From assembly GCF_000447795.1 (NCBI RefSeq), contig NZ_AUNI01000011.1, forward strand, positions 62,001-126,000: DNA of 64,000 nucleotides, given 5' to 3'. Position 1 is the stretch's first letter; each line of letters begins with the position of its first letter. The stretch comes from Bacteriovorax sp. Seq25_V. GTDB lineage: Bacteria; Bdellovibrionota; Bacteriovoracia; Bacteriovoracales; Bacteriovoracaceae. The notes below the pieces were generated by a model. That model saw only the letters and a program-made list of their open reading frames with translations. It had not been told where the DNA came from and searched no databases. Shown piece after piece: positions 7,601 through 16,406 of this stretch. Position numbers and translations under genes: made by a program.

Positions 7601-9763
7601 ATGAGACCAACTAAAGAAATTTGCAAATTACTTATTTTGTCGATGCTGCTTACAAATGTGAGTGGAGCAGACGATCTTAGTGATCTCGAACTTCTTGAAG
7701 ATTCAGATGTTAATTTATTATTAAACGACGGAAAAGTTGGTCAGGATCTTGATCTTTCAAGACTCGAAGAGATTGATGATCTTGAGGCCCTAAAAAATGA
7801 TGTTGGCGACTCTATTCCAGACGTTCAACTATCAAAAGAAAATCAAGATAAGCTTGATGCTATTAAAGATGAAAACTTTATCGAAGCTCCAAAAGTTGTC
7901 GAAAAAGTAGAGCCTTCTTTAGAAGGGCCAAAAGATAATGTCGCTGGAAACTCTGAGACAGGTGAAGTTAAGTCTACCTCGAAGCCTGAAATTTTTGACG
8001 TAGGGAAAGAAGAAAAAAGACTTCTTGAACTGGCTACATTTGTGGAAAAGAAAATTCCAAGTGATGAGTGGAACGAAATTGCAACAGCATCTAAAGTAGA
8101 AAGATATGTTGTACAAGAAGGTGACTGGCTTTGGAAGATTTCTCAAAGACTTTTTGGATCAGGGTTTTACTATTCTAAAATTTGGTCGATGAACCCGCAG
8201 ATCACAAACCCTCATGAAATTGAACCTGGACAGGTCCTTGTTTTCGACACTGGAAGTAGTTCTGATTTCCCAAAAATTCAAGTTGGAGACTACACAGAGA
8301 CTCCTGAGAACCCAACAGAAGCCCCTAAAGTAGCACAGAATAACTTTTCAAATTATGGCGATAATATTCAGCCAGATTGGCTAAGAGAGAGAAAGAGACT
8401 TCAGGATCAAGGGGCCTTCTTTCAATATATTACAGATGCAACTTACGACGATGTTCTTGAACTTAAAGCAATTGAGCTCAATGAAGACTATAAGAAGTAT
8501 GACCCGCCTTTATCTGAAATTACCATCGTTGAGCCTACTGATGCTTACGATGAGCACGGTGTTGATAAAACATCGAAACTTTCATTTGATGTTAAAGAAG
8601 GCTTCTATCTTAACACATTCTTAACGACTAACTTTGTTCAAGACCTTGGTGTTATTGAAAATAAACAAGATGAATCAATCTATATCAAGAACAGAGATAC
8701 AGTTTATGTGAAATTTGATAAATCCGTGAAACCAAGACCAGGTGATCTATTCTCAGTTTATTATCCAGAAGGAAAAGTTTCGCATCCAATCTCTGACCGT
8801 GAAGGTCTTAAGTACACAGTTGTTGCCCAAATTAAGACTATTCGCCAAATTGAAGATAAGTGGGAAGTTCTTGTGACAGACCTAACAGGTCTTGTTGAAA
8901 GAAACGCCAGAATTACAGTCTATACTCCGAAAATTGAAAAGGTTTTCAAGTCTTATAATAAGAGAAGTATCGAAGCTGCCATTATTGGAAGTTATAAAGA
9001 GACTACATCTGGTATAGCTCAAGGTGATGTAGTTTATATCGACCGTGGTCGCGTTGATGGTGTTGAACTTGGAAACGTTTTTGAAACTTATTCATTCCGC
9101 GATGAAGGAACAGGGAAGAAGATTTCGAATACACCGACTTATGTAACAGGAGAGCTAGTTGTTATTACGCTTAGTGATAACTTTGCGACTGCCCTAGTCA
9201 TGTCGAGTAATACAGACTTTAAGGTTGGTACAGTTGCATTAACTAAAACTGAAGAGAAGGCTTTACGCCAAGCACAGTTGAAAAATAATTTGAAAAACAA
9301 GGATGCTCTTGCTAAGGAGAAACTTGGTCTTGAAGAACTTGATGTTGAGCTAAACCTTGATGACTTGAGTCAAGACTTATTGAATAGAATAGATGATGTT
9401 CAAATTAGTGAAGACGAACTTGAAGAATTAGAGAGACAAGAGAGAGAGAAATCAATTATTAAAGATCATGAGAGGGACTTAAAAGAACTTGAAAGATTAG
9501 AAAAAGAATTGATTGATGCGGAAGGCAAGCTTCTTGAGAAGAAGATTGATGAAGATGCATATCTTGAAAAACAAGATCTCGACTCTATTGAGAATAATGC
9601 AAAGCCAAAAGATCCAAATGCTTTCGAATCAATGAATGAGATTGAATCAGAGATTGGTAAGAAGTATATGGATGAGGATATTAATTCAAAAGAGAATCCG
9701 TACGGATTAACCGAATTTGATCTTGAAGAAATAGATGAGTTGTTGAATACTGACTCTAATTAA
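7601..9763 (+). CDS. secreted LysM-domain protein with acidic coiled-coil tail
   Basis: The 720-residue product has a signal peptide (LLILSMLLTNVSGA), an acidic Asp/Glu/Leu-rich N-terminal stretch, one LysM module at about residues 167-213 (YVVQEGDWLWKISQRLFG to PGQVLVF), a beta-rich middle with a motif around IDRGRVDGVELGNVFE, and a strongly charged C-terminal coiled coil (residues 555-720). LysM binds the glycan backbone of peptidoglycan, so this is probably a periplasmic wall-associated scaffold. SD AGGA precedes ATG 7601. It forms an operon with the TPR lipoprotein. Catalytic domains were not seen. Confidence 0.8.
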   Translation: MRPTKEICKLLILSMLLTNVSGADDLSDLELLEDSDVNLLLNDGKVGQDLDLSRLEEIDDLEALKNDVGDSIPDVQLSKENQDKLDAIKDENFIEAPKVVEKVEPSLEGPKDNVAGNSETGEVKSTSKPEIFDVGKEEKRLLELATFVEKKIPSDEWNEIATASKVERYVVQEGDWLWKISQRLFGSGFYYSKIWSMNPQITNPHEIEPGQVLVFDTGSSSDFPKIQVGDYTETPENPTEAPKVAQNNFSNYGDNIQPDWLRERKRLQDQGAFFQYITDATYDDVLELKAIELNEDYKKYDPPLSEITIVEPTDAYDEHGVDKTSKLSFDVKEGFYLNTFLTTNFVQDLGVIENKQDESIYIKNRDTVYVKFDKSVKPRPGDLFSVYYPEGKVSHPISDREGLKYTVVAQIKTIRQIEDKWEVLVTDLTGLVERNARITVYTPKIEKVFKSYNKRSIEAAIIGSYKETTSGIAQGDVVYIDRGRVDGVELGNVFETYSFRDEGTGKKISNTPTYVTGELVVITLSDNFATALVMSSNTDFKVGTVALTKTEEKALRQAQLKNNLKNKDALAKEKLGLEELDVELNLDDLSQDLLNRIDDVQISEDELEELERQEREKSIIKDHERDLKELERLEKELIDAEGKLLEKKIDEDAYLEKQDLDSIENNAKPKDPNAFESMNEIESEIGKKYMDEDINSKENPYGLTEFDLEEIDELLNTDSN

Positions 9764-9799
9764 ACTATTCTAGTCGTCAATTACAGAATTTAAATTTTT

Positions 9800-9826
9800 C
9801 GCATCTTAAACTTACTTTAGGATGCG
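9800..9826 (+). promoter_or_regulatory. leader hairpin upstream of topA
   Basis: CGCATCTTAAA (9800-9810) pairs with TTTAGGATGCG (9816-9826) through 11 pairs including one U-G wobble, with a 5-nt loop. It lies just 5' of the topA ribosome site (GAGGAG). No T-run follows, so it is not an ordinary terminator; it could be an mRNA-stability or regulatory element. Confidence 0.45.
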
Positions 9827-9846
9827 AGCTGAGGAGTTAAATCACC

Positions 9847-12351
9847 ATGAGTGATGAAGTAACGGTACAAACTGAAACTGTAGAGAAAAAAACAGCAAAG
9901 AAAAAAGTAACTAAGAAAGCTGCCAAAAAGACTGCCAAAAAAACTACAAAGAAAGCGGCAAAAAAGACAGCTAAAAAAACGACTAAGAAAGTTACTAAAA
10001 AAGATGCTGAACCAAAACTTAAAGATGATGGTATTGTGATCAAGGGTAATTATAAACTTGTTATCGTTGAGTCTCCGTCAAAAGCAAAAACGATCAAAAA
10101 ATACCTTGGTAAGGGCTATCAAGTGGTTGCGAGTAATGGTCATATTAAAGACCTACCAAAGTCAAAGCTTGGTGTAGATATTAAAGAAGATTTTGAAATA
10201 GATCTTGTTCCTATCACAGGAAAGAAAGCCAAGATTGAAAGAATCCAAGAGCTAGCCGCTGGTGCCGATGAAATCTTTCTGGCTCCCGACCCTGACCGTG
10301 AAGGAGAGGCCATTGCTTTTCACTTAGCGGAAGAGATTGGTAAGAAAAAGAAAATTCATCGTGTAGTTTTCAACGCCGTTACTAAAACAGCCGTTGTTAA
10401 AGCTATCGAAAATCCAACAAAGTTAAATGTTGAGATGTATGATGCTCAAAAAACAAGACGCGTCCTTGACCGACTAGTGGGATATAAAATATCTCCAATT
10501 CTTTGGGATAAAGTACAAAGAGGGATATCTGCTGGCCGAGTGCAATCCGTAGCTCTTAGAATTATTGTTGAAAGAGAAGATGAGATTAAAGCATTTACTC
10601 CAGAGCAGTGGTTCTCAATTCATGGTGAGATGGAGAAGTCTTCGATTCCGTTTGAGATCAAGTACTATGGCTCTGATCCCAATAAGAAAAATGATCTAAC
10701 GGATGAAGCTGAAACTTTAAAAATTGTTTCTGATGTTAAAGGTAAAGACTTTAAAGTCGTTGATGTAAAGAAAAAAGAAAGAAAGCAAAACCCAACACCA
10801 CCATTTACAACTTCTAAGCTACAACAGGAAGCCGCTAATAAATTAGGTTTCACGGCCAAGAAGACAATGATGGTTGCACAGAAGCTTTATGAAGGGATTG
10901 CAACAACAGACTTTGGTACAGTGGGTTTAATTACCTATATGAGAACTGACTCTGTTAGAACAGAGCCAGAGGCAATGCAAAATTTGAGAAATTACGTTGC
11001 TGAAAAATACGGGAAAGAATATCTTTCAGAAACAGAGATTGTCTATAACAAAAAAGGTGGAGGAAAGGTACAAGATGCCCACGAGGCCATTAGACCAACT
11101 TCGCTTGAGTATACGCCACAAGCACTAAGAGGAGATCTTTCTGCTGATGAGCAGAAATTATATGAGCTTATTTGGAATAAATTCATTTCTTCTCAAATGA
11201 GCCAAGCTATTATTGATCAGACTTCTGTTGTTTATGAATGTGAAGGTCATATCTTCAAAGCAAATGGTTCCATTATTAAGTTTCCTGGTTTTAGAACAGT
11301 TTTCTTAGAAGCTGCAGCAGAGCGTGCTTCAAAGAAAGGTGGAAATGATGATGAGGATGAAGAAATTAAGCCATCTGGAGAGTTGCCGGTAATTGAAGTC
11401 GGCGAGACGATGAAGGCAAAGAAAGACCCTGAGCATCTTGAGCACTGGACTTCGCCACCTCCAAGGTATAACGAAGCTTCACTAGTTAAAACTCTTGAAG
11501 AGAAGGGGATTGGGCGTCCATCGACTTATGCATCAATTATTTCAAATATCCAAGATAGAGGATATGTAGAGAAAGTTGAAAATAGATTTATGTCCACGGA
11601 GCTTGGGACGGTAGTATGTAAGATGCTTATTGGAAGCTTCCCAGATGTCATGGATGTTCAATTTACTGCTAACGTTGAGAAACTCCTCGATAAGATCGAA
11701 GAAGGTGACGTTAAATATAAGAAAGTTCTCAAAGATTTCTGGCAAGGTTTTGAACAAACTTTAGAAAAAGCTAAAGAAGAAATGAAAAACCTTAAGAAGC
11801 AAGAAATCCCAACTGGTATCCACTGTAAGAAGTGCGAAGACGGTGAATACCATATTAAATGGGGACGTAACGGACAATTCCTTGCGTGTTCTAACTATCC
11901 AGACTGTACTTCAACTCATGACTTTAAAAAGCATCTTGATGGAACAATTGAGATTCTACCAAAGAATTGGTTTAGAGATCCATGTCCAACATGTAATGGA
12001 AAGCTAGAAGTAAAGAAAGGAAAGTATGGGCGCTTTGTTCGCTGTGAAGATTATCCAAAATGTGACACGACTCTTCCATATACAATTGATGTAAATTGTC
12101 CAAAGTGTAAGGTTGGAAAATTTGCTGAAAAGCAAAGTCGTTATGGGAAAATCTTTTATGGTTGTACAAGCTACCCAGACTGTGAAAATGCAATGTGGAC
12201 AGAACCTAAGAAATTCGATTGTCCTTCTTGTGGTTATGGTGTGATGGGTGTTAAAGAAACAAAGAGAGATGGAAAGCATCTTGAATGTCCACAGTGTAAA
12301 CACAAGGTTGATTGGGAACTAACACCATATTATAAGAAAGAAGAAGAGTAA
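9847..12351 (+). CDS. topA: DNA topoisomerase I (type IA) with lysine-rich N-terminal tail
   Basis: The enzyme relaxes negative supercoils by single-strand passage. After an unusual N-terminal extension of about 57 residues made mainly of Lys, Thr and Ala (histone-H1-like repeats), the Toprim domain starts near residue 69 (LVIVESPSKAKT) with the metal motif DPDREGE near 148. The active-site tyrosine is Tyr364 in LITYMRTDSV. Four C-terminal Cys4 zinc ribbons follow from about residue 660 to the end, the last one divergent. The 834-residue length fits the family plus the extension. GAGGAG lies upstream of ATG 9847. The PopT-like gene follows after 5 nt. Confidence 0.97.
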   Translation: MSDEVTVQTETVEKKTAKKKVTKKAAKKTAKKTTKKAAKKTAKKTTKKVTKKDAEPKLKDDGIVIKGNYKLVIVESPSKAKTIKKYLGKGYQVVASNGHIKDLPKSKLGVDIKEDFEIDLVPITGKKAKIERIQELAAGADEIFLAPDPDREGEAIAFHLAEEIGKKKKIHRVVFNAVTKTAVVKAIENPTKLNVEMYDAQKTRRVLDRLVGYKISPILWDKVQRGISAGRVQSVALRIIVEREDEIKAFTPEQWFSIHGEMEKSSIPFEIKYYGSDPNKKNDLTDEAETLKIVSDVKGKDFKVVDVKKKERKQNPTPPFTTSKLQQEAANKLGFTAKKTMMVAQKLYEGIATTDFGTVGLITYMRTDSVRTEPEAMQNLRNYVAEKYGKEYLSETEIVYNKKGGGKVQDAHEAIRPTSLEYTPQALRGDLSADEQKLYELIWNKFISSQMSQAIIDQTSVVYECEGHIFKANGSIIKFPGFRTVFLEAAAERASKKGGNDDEDEEIKPSGELPVIEVGETMKAKKDPEHLEHWTSPPPRYNEASLVKTLEEKGIGRPSTYASIISNIQDRGYVEKVENRFMSTELGTVVCKMLIGSFPDVMDVQFTANVEKLLDKIEEGDVKYKKVLKDFWQGFEQTLEKAKEEMKNLKKQEIPTGIHCKKCEDGEYHIKWGRNGQFLACSNYPDCTSTHDFKKHLDGTIEILPKNWFRDPCPTCNGKLEVKKGKYGRFVRCEDYPKCDTTLPYTIDVNCPKCKVGKFAEKQSRYGKIFYGCTSYPDCENAMWTEPKKFDCPSCGYGVMGVKETKRDGKHLECPQCKHKVDWELTPYYKKEEE

Positions 12352-12356
12352 AAATT

Positions 12357-13328
12357 ATGAAAGTAACATCATGGAGAGATGCTTGGCACGAAGGGCCGGG
12401 ACCAAAAACTCGTAGCGAATTCATTATTCTTTATATGAAAGGATTCTTAATGGGGATCGCTGACCTTATTCCAGGAGTCTCTGGCGGGACCATTGCTTTC
12501 ATCACTGGAATCTATTCTCTCTTCTTAGACTCGATTGCTAGCATCAATAAGGAGTTCTTTACACATCTATTAAAATTAGATTTTAAAAGTGCTCTTTCCG
12601 TAATTCATTTAAGATTTATTATTCCAGTCCTTTTTGGAATATTATCCGCAATGTTGACTCTTGCCAGATTAATGCACTATCTAATGAATGAACACCCAAT
12701 TCCAACTTGGGCGACATTCTTTGGACTTATTTGTGCATCAATTTTCATTATTTGGAAGCAACTTGATAAAGCCTTTTCTCCAAAAATGATGTTCGCTATT
12801 ATTGTGGGAACAGTTTTTGCGTATATAATGGTTAGCCTCATTCCTGTTGAGACACCTGAGAACTTCTGGTTTATTTACCTTTGTGGAATTATCGGAATTA
12901 CTGCGATGATTCTTCCGGGGCTATCTGGCTCATTTCTTCTTTTGATCCTAGGAAAATATGAGTATATCACTGGGATGCTTAAGAATCCTTTTGCTGATGG
13001 AGCGCTTGCTGTTATTCTTGTTTTTTCAATGGGAACGGTGACTGGACTTCTTGGGTTCTCAAAGATCTTAAACTTCTTTATGAGGGAGTACCGTCAAGTG
13101 ACAATGGCATTCTTGACGGGAGTCTTAATAGGCTCGATGAAAAAAGTATGGCCTTGGAAGGAAGTTCTAGAGTCTGTTGAGATCAGAGGGAAGGTAAAGG
13201 TTCTTAGAGAAATCAACATTGTTCCAGCATCTATGGATATGGAAAATGTCATTGCTTTTACTTTATTGGTTATTGGGTTTCTAGTCGTTATTGGTTTAGA
13301 GAAAAAAGCTAATAAAGTCATTGAATAA
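12357..13328 (+). CDS. DUF368 (PopT-type) polyprenyl-phosphate transporter
   Basis: A 323-residue inner-membrane protein with about eight hydrophobic segments. The N-terminal GIADLIPGVSGGTIAFITG and the internal repeat GITAMILPGLSGSF are the signature of DUF368, a family shown in other bacteria to return undecaprenyl phosphate across the inner membrane for re-use in peptidoglycan and LPS synthesis. The paired GxxG/PG-S-G motifs mark its inverted repeat structure. It starts 5 nt after topA and so is translated from the same mRNA. A tRNA gene follows. Confidence 0.88.
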   Translation: MKVTSWRDAWHEGPGPKTRSEFIILYMKGFLMGIADLIPGVSGGTIAFITGIYSLFLDSIASINKEFFTHLLKLDFKSALSVIHLRFIIPVLFGILSAMLTLARLMHYLMNEHPIPTWATFFGLICASIFIIWKQLDKAFSPKMMFAIIVGTVFAYIMVSLIPVETPENFWFIYLCGIIGITAMILPGLSGSFLLLILGKYEYITGMLKNPFADGALAVILVFSMGTVTGLLGFSKILNFFMREYRQVTMAFLTGVLIGSMKKVWPWKEVLESVEIRGKVKVLREINIVPASMDMENVIAFTLLVIGFLVVIGLEKKANKVIE

Positions 13329-13358
13329 TGATGAATCAGATTTTAAAATTTTATAAAT

Positions 13359-13435
13359 GCAGCCTTAGTTCAGTTGGATAGAACGTCAGACTTCGGATCT
13401 GAATGTCGGGGGTTCGAGTCCTCCAGGCTGCGCCA
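13359..13435 (+). tRNA. tRNA-Arg (anticodon UCG)
   Basis: A full cloverleaf can be drawn by eye: 7-bp acceptor stem GCAGCCT/AGGCTGC, D-arm GTTC/GAAC, anticodon stem TCAGA/TCTGA with a 7-nt loop whose anticodon is TCG at 13393-13395, a short variable loop, and a T-arm with TTCGAGT loop. The CCA end is encoded (13433-13435). It reads CGA and, with wobble, other CGN codons. Confidence 0.96.
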
Positions 13436-13543
13436 TATATTCTTCTTTCCATGCTTATTACATTTTATTGTGATCGCGTTCAATTTAAGGGTTAATAAAT
13501 CTTGATTTTGAGTTTGGTTTCTTTTTAGTTACTATCCTACGTG

Positions 13544-14062
13544 ATGCCTAAGTCAATCTTAATGTTCTATATTTATGGACTCATCTTTAACTTAGTATTA
13601 ATTATCTTGATGATTAGTATAAAGAATAAGAAGAATAGAAAAGTTTATCTGCTCAATATGAAGAAGATAGGACTTATGCACGACTTCAAATGGTATGAGA
13701 GGTCAGGGTTCTTTTATCCAATCGTTTCTCTTTATTATTTAGTAAACTTTCTATCTTCATGGGCTTCTGTACCATTTAATATCCTTATTGTGTTTGCAAA
13801 CGTATACCACTCAAGTATCAGTGAGATTAGGGGAGAGTTAGATTACTTGAAAGAATATCTCTTCGTAGATAAATCATTAGGAGAGTTAGAAGTTTTTATC
13901 ATTCATCACCTGACTGAAAAAAATATAATTCCATCAATTGTTGGGGAGGAGGAAGCAGTGAGAATTTTAGAGAGTCTTGCCAGAGACTATAAGCTAACTG
14001 CCGATGAAGAACAAATTCAAACAACTCTAAGAGTAATCCTAAGTCGTGCGGTTACTTCTTAG
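13544..14062 (+). CDS. hypothetical membrane protein, 172 aa
   Basis: Not recognised. It has one N-terminal hydrophobic segment (residues 5-22), a second around residues 60-85, and a soluble C-terminal half rich in Glu and Leu. Start is ATG 13544 (a GTG at 13541 is possible). No ribosome site is present, but a -10-like TACTAT (13530-13535) ends 8 nt before the ATG, so the mRNA may be leaderless. Its 3' end overlaps the convergent RND gene by 11 bp. Confidence 0.6.
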   Translation: MPKSILMFYIYGLIFNLVLIILMISIKNKKNRKVYLLNMKKIGLMHDFKWYERSGFFYPIVSLYYLVNFLSSWASVPFNILIVFANVYHSSISEIRGELDYLKEYLFVDKSLGELEVFIIHHLTEKNIIPSIVGEEEAVRILESLARDYKLTADEEQIQTTLRVILSRAVTS

Positions 14063-16331
14063 TTCGATAGATGTAATAAAGAATTGCTGGTAACAAAATT
14101 ACATCAGAAATGAGCGCTAGAATCAGTATCATTGCACAGTAAATTCCAAACTTCTGATTTGGAACAAAATCTCCGAAAGCAAAAAGGCCAAAGCCAAAGA
14201 AGAGTAATACTGTTGTTAGTATTAAGGCCTTCCCGGTTTGAATCAAAGTTTCTTTTAGTGCTTGATCAGTTGAATGACCTTTGAGGATTTTAATCTTATA
14301 ATTTGCGATAAAATGGATCGTGTCATCAACAGCAATTCCGAGGCAGACTGCAAAAACAATAACATTTCCAATATTAATTTCATCACCGTTTAGGTACATA
14401 ATCCCACTTGCTACCATTAAAGGAAAAACATTAGGAATAAGAGATAAAATCGCTAGTTTTAAATCTTTAAAAGTTAGAAACATAATGAGAAAGATTAGTG
14501 GAAGAGTGAGTCCCATTGAGTAAAAAAACGTATTAACAACAAGATCATTTACTCTATTGTAGATTGGTGATTGACCACCTTCGTAAACATTTAGTCCAAT
14601 TTCTTTCGCCTTTGCTAGAATGATTTCTGATTTTTCAATCGCGGTCATAGTGTCGTTCACATGCCAAAGGACGAGGACTCTAAATTTTCTGTTATCAATT
14701 GAAATCTGATTTTTTAAATCCATGCCACTTGGAAGTCCAAGTGTGTAGAGGAATAGTTGATCTGCAACTTCACGACGAGTCTCTGGGATTTTATAAAAAT
14801 TAGGATCATCACCGTGAAGAGTTTGATTCATCTTTTTTAAAATAGTTTCAATAGAAGTAACTCTTTTAACCTCTGGAAGTTGCTCAATCCAATTAATCAT
14901 TAATTCTGATTTTTTTAGAAACTCAACATCCTTAATCCCTTCTGGAATCCCACTGTCGAAAACGAGTTCAATTGCACGAGAGGCACCAAATTCACGTTCA
15001 ACTAGATTAAATGTCTTTTTGATTGGAGTAGACTCAGAGAAATACTCAACAGGATCAGCATTGATTATATTCTTACTACCAAGATAGGCCATAAATAGAG
15101 CCAAAAGTGGAAATGTTATGACAATAAGTAGTCGATACTTATGCGAGAAATTACCAATATGTTCAATAAAGTGCAGGTCTTCTTTTGCCTTTCTTTGAGG
15201 AAAGTTAATATACTTTAAAAATGCACCAAGAAGAAAATAAGTGAAAAACCATGCGAAAATACATCCAATTCCTGATAGCATTCCAAGATCATGGATTGGT
15301 CTAATATCAGCTGTAAGAAGACTGAGAAAGCCGATCGATGTCGTAATTGTTGTTAAAATGGTTGGAATAAAGTTCTTTGACAACGCCCTTGTTGCTGCAT
15401 CTTCATTTGTTAATCCCTCATAGGTCGTTCCATGACGATAGCTAATTAGAATATGAACTGAGTCGGCAAGGCCAATCGCAATTAAGACTGCTGGAACTGC
15501 CGCAAGGATATTGTTAAATTCAATCCCAAGAAAACCTTCAACCCCAAATGTCGAAGCGATAGTAAGTAGAATAATCACAAAAGGGGAGATAACACCAAAT
15601 AGATTTCTAAAGAATGCGAAGAGAATAATTACTAGGGCAATAAACACGAGTGGAAATACTACAACCATATCGCGATCGGAGGCTCTTTTCAGCGATTCAT
15701 TAATAAAGGTTATTCCACTTAACTGAATGTGAATTTCATCATGATTATATTTTTTAATAAGTGACTCTACTTGGGTGACAATTTCTTCGTATGGAGGTGT
15801 TCCATTTGTTACTTGGAGGAATGACCTAATATAGGCAAGTTTTCCTGAGGGGGAAATTAAATTGTTAACGAGGTGTTTGTCACCTAAGGCTTGGTTTTTC
15901 TTTTTGTTAAGAAATTCTTCCGTGAGTATATCGTCCTCTGCGATAAAAGGAGTAATTGAGATATCATCATCTATACTTTCAATCCAATTATAATTTGTAA
16001 GAGATTCAACTCTCACGATATCTTTTACCTTCCACATCTCTTCGGAAATTTCCTGAATAGTAGAAATTGTATGGGGATTAAAAATACCTCGATCATTATA
16101 GATAATCACATCCATGGTGTCAGAGCTACCAAAAGTCTTCTCATGAAGATTGAGATCATTGATACGATGGTCGTTCTTGTTCAACCAAACTTTCACAGAG
16201 AAATTAGATTTAATTAAAAAAATTCCTGAAGTAAGAAGGATAAAAGCAATAAGGCTCAGAGAAATATAAAGTTTACTTTTCCTAACAATATTAGAAGAAA
16301 GTTTTTGTGCAACATTCTCAATTTTTTCCAT
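14052..16331 (-). CDS. RND superfamily exporter (MMPL/HAE3-type)
   Basis: A 759-residue inner-membrane transporter. It has an N-terminal membrane anchor, a large periplasmic domain (residues 40-215), a first membrane bundle with LIAIGLADSVHILISY, a second periplasmic domain (405-600) and a second bundle with CLGIAVDDTIHFIANY. The two repeated (A)D-x-(I)H motifs are the proton-relay marks of the MMPL-like RND branch, which moves lipids and other hydrophobic molecules. At about 760 residues it is the size of HAE3 transporters, smaller than drug-efflux AcrB. AAGGA precedes ATG 16331. No membrane-fusion partner lies beside it; a divergent predicted barrel gene (16407) may be related. Confidence 0.88.
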   Translation of the reverse strand: MEKIENVAQKLSSNIVRKSKLYISLSLIAFILLTSGIFLIKSNFSVKVWLNKNDHRINDLNLHEKTFGSSDTMDVIIYNDRGIFNPHTISTIQEISEEMWKVKDIVRVESLTNYNWIESIDDDISITPFIAEDDILTEEFLNKKKNQALGDKHLVNNLISPSGKLAYIRSFLQVTNGTPPYEEIVTQVESLIKKYNHDEIHIQLSGITFINESLKRASDRDMVVVFPLVFIALVIILFAFFRNLFGVISPFVIILLTIASTFGVEGFLGIEFNNILAAVPAVLIAIGLADSVHILISYRHGTTYEGLTNEDAATRALSKNFIPTILTTITTSIGFLSLLTADIRPIHDLGMLSGIGCIFAWFFTYFLLGAFLKYINFPQRKAKEDLHFIEHIGNFSHKYRLLIVITFPLLALFMAYLGSKNIINADPVEYFSESTPIKKTFNLVEREFGASRAIELVFDSGIPEGIKDVEFLKKSELMINWIEQLPEVKRVTSIETILKKMNQTLHGDDPNFYKIPETRREVADQLFLYTLGLPSGMDLKNQISIDNRKFRVLVLWHVNDTMTAIEKSEIILAKAKEIGLNVYEGGQSPIYNRVNDLVVNTFFYSMGLTLPLIFLIMFLTFKDLKLAILSLIPNVFPLMVASGIMYLNGDEINIGNVIVFAVCLGIAVDDTIHFIANYKIKILKGHSTDQALKETLIQTGKALILTTVLLFFGFGLFAFGDFVPNQKFGIYCAMILILALISDVILLPAILYYIYRTKK

Positions 16332-16370
16332 ATAAAGTCCTTTAAATTATCTTATCTTCTTCAATATATG

Positions 16371-16400
16371 CAGACAAATACAAAAAAAAGAAAATATAAT
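16371..16400 (+). promoter_or_regulatory. candidate promoter giving a leaderless mRNA
   Basis: A perfect -10 box TATAAT (16395-16400) ends exactly 6 nt before ATG 16407. CAGACA at 16371-16376 is a -35 candidate with 18-nt spacing. The expected transcription start is at or next to the A of the ATG. Confidence 0.5.
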
Positions 16401-16406
16401 AGTAGA

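Noticed and set aside
9837-10043. Minus-strand frame encoding a very hydrophobic Phe/Val/Ala peptide
   Set aside because: It is the antisense of the AAA/AAG-rich lysine tail of topA; the hydrophobic pattern is a codon artefact.
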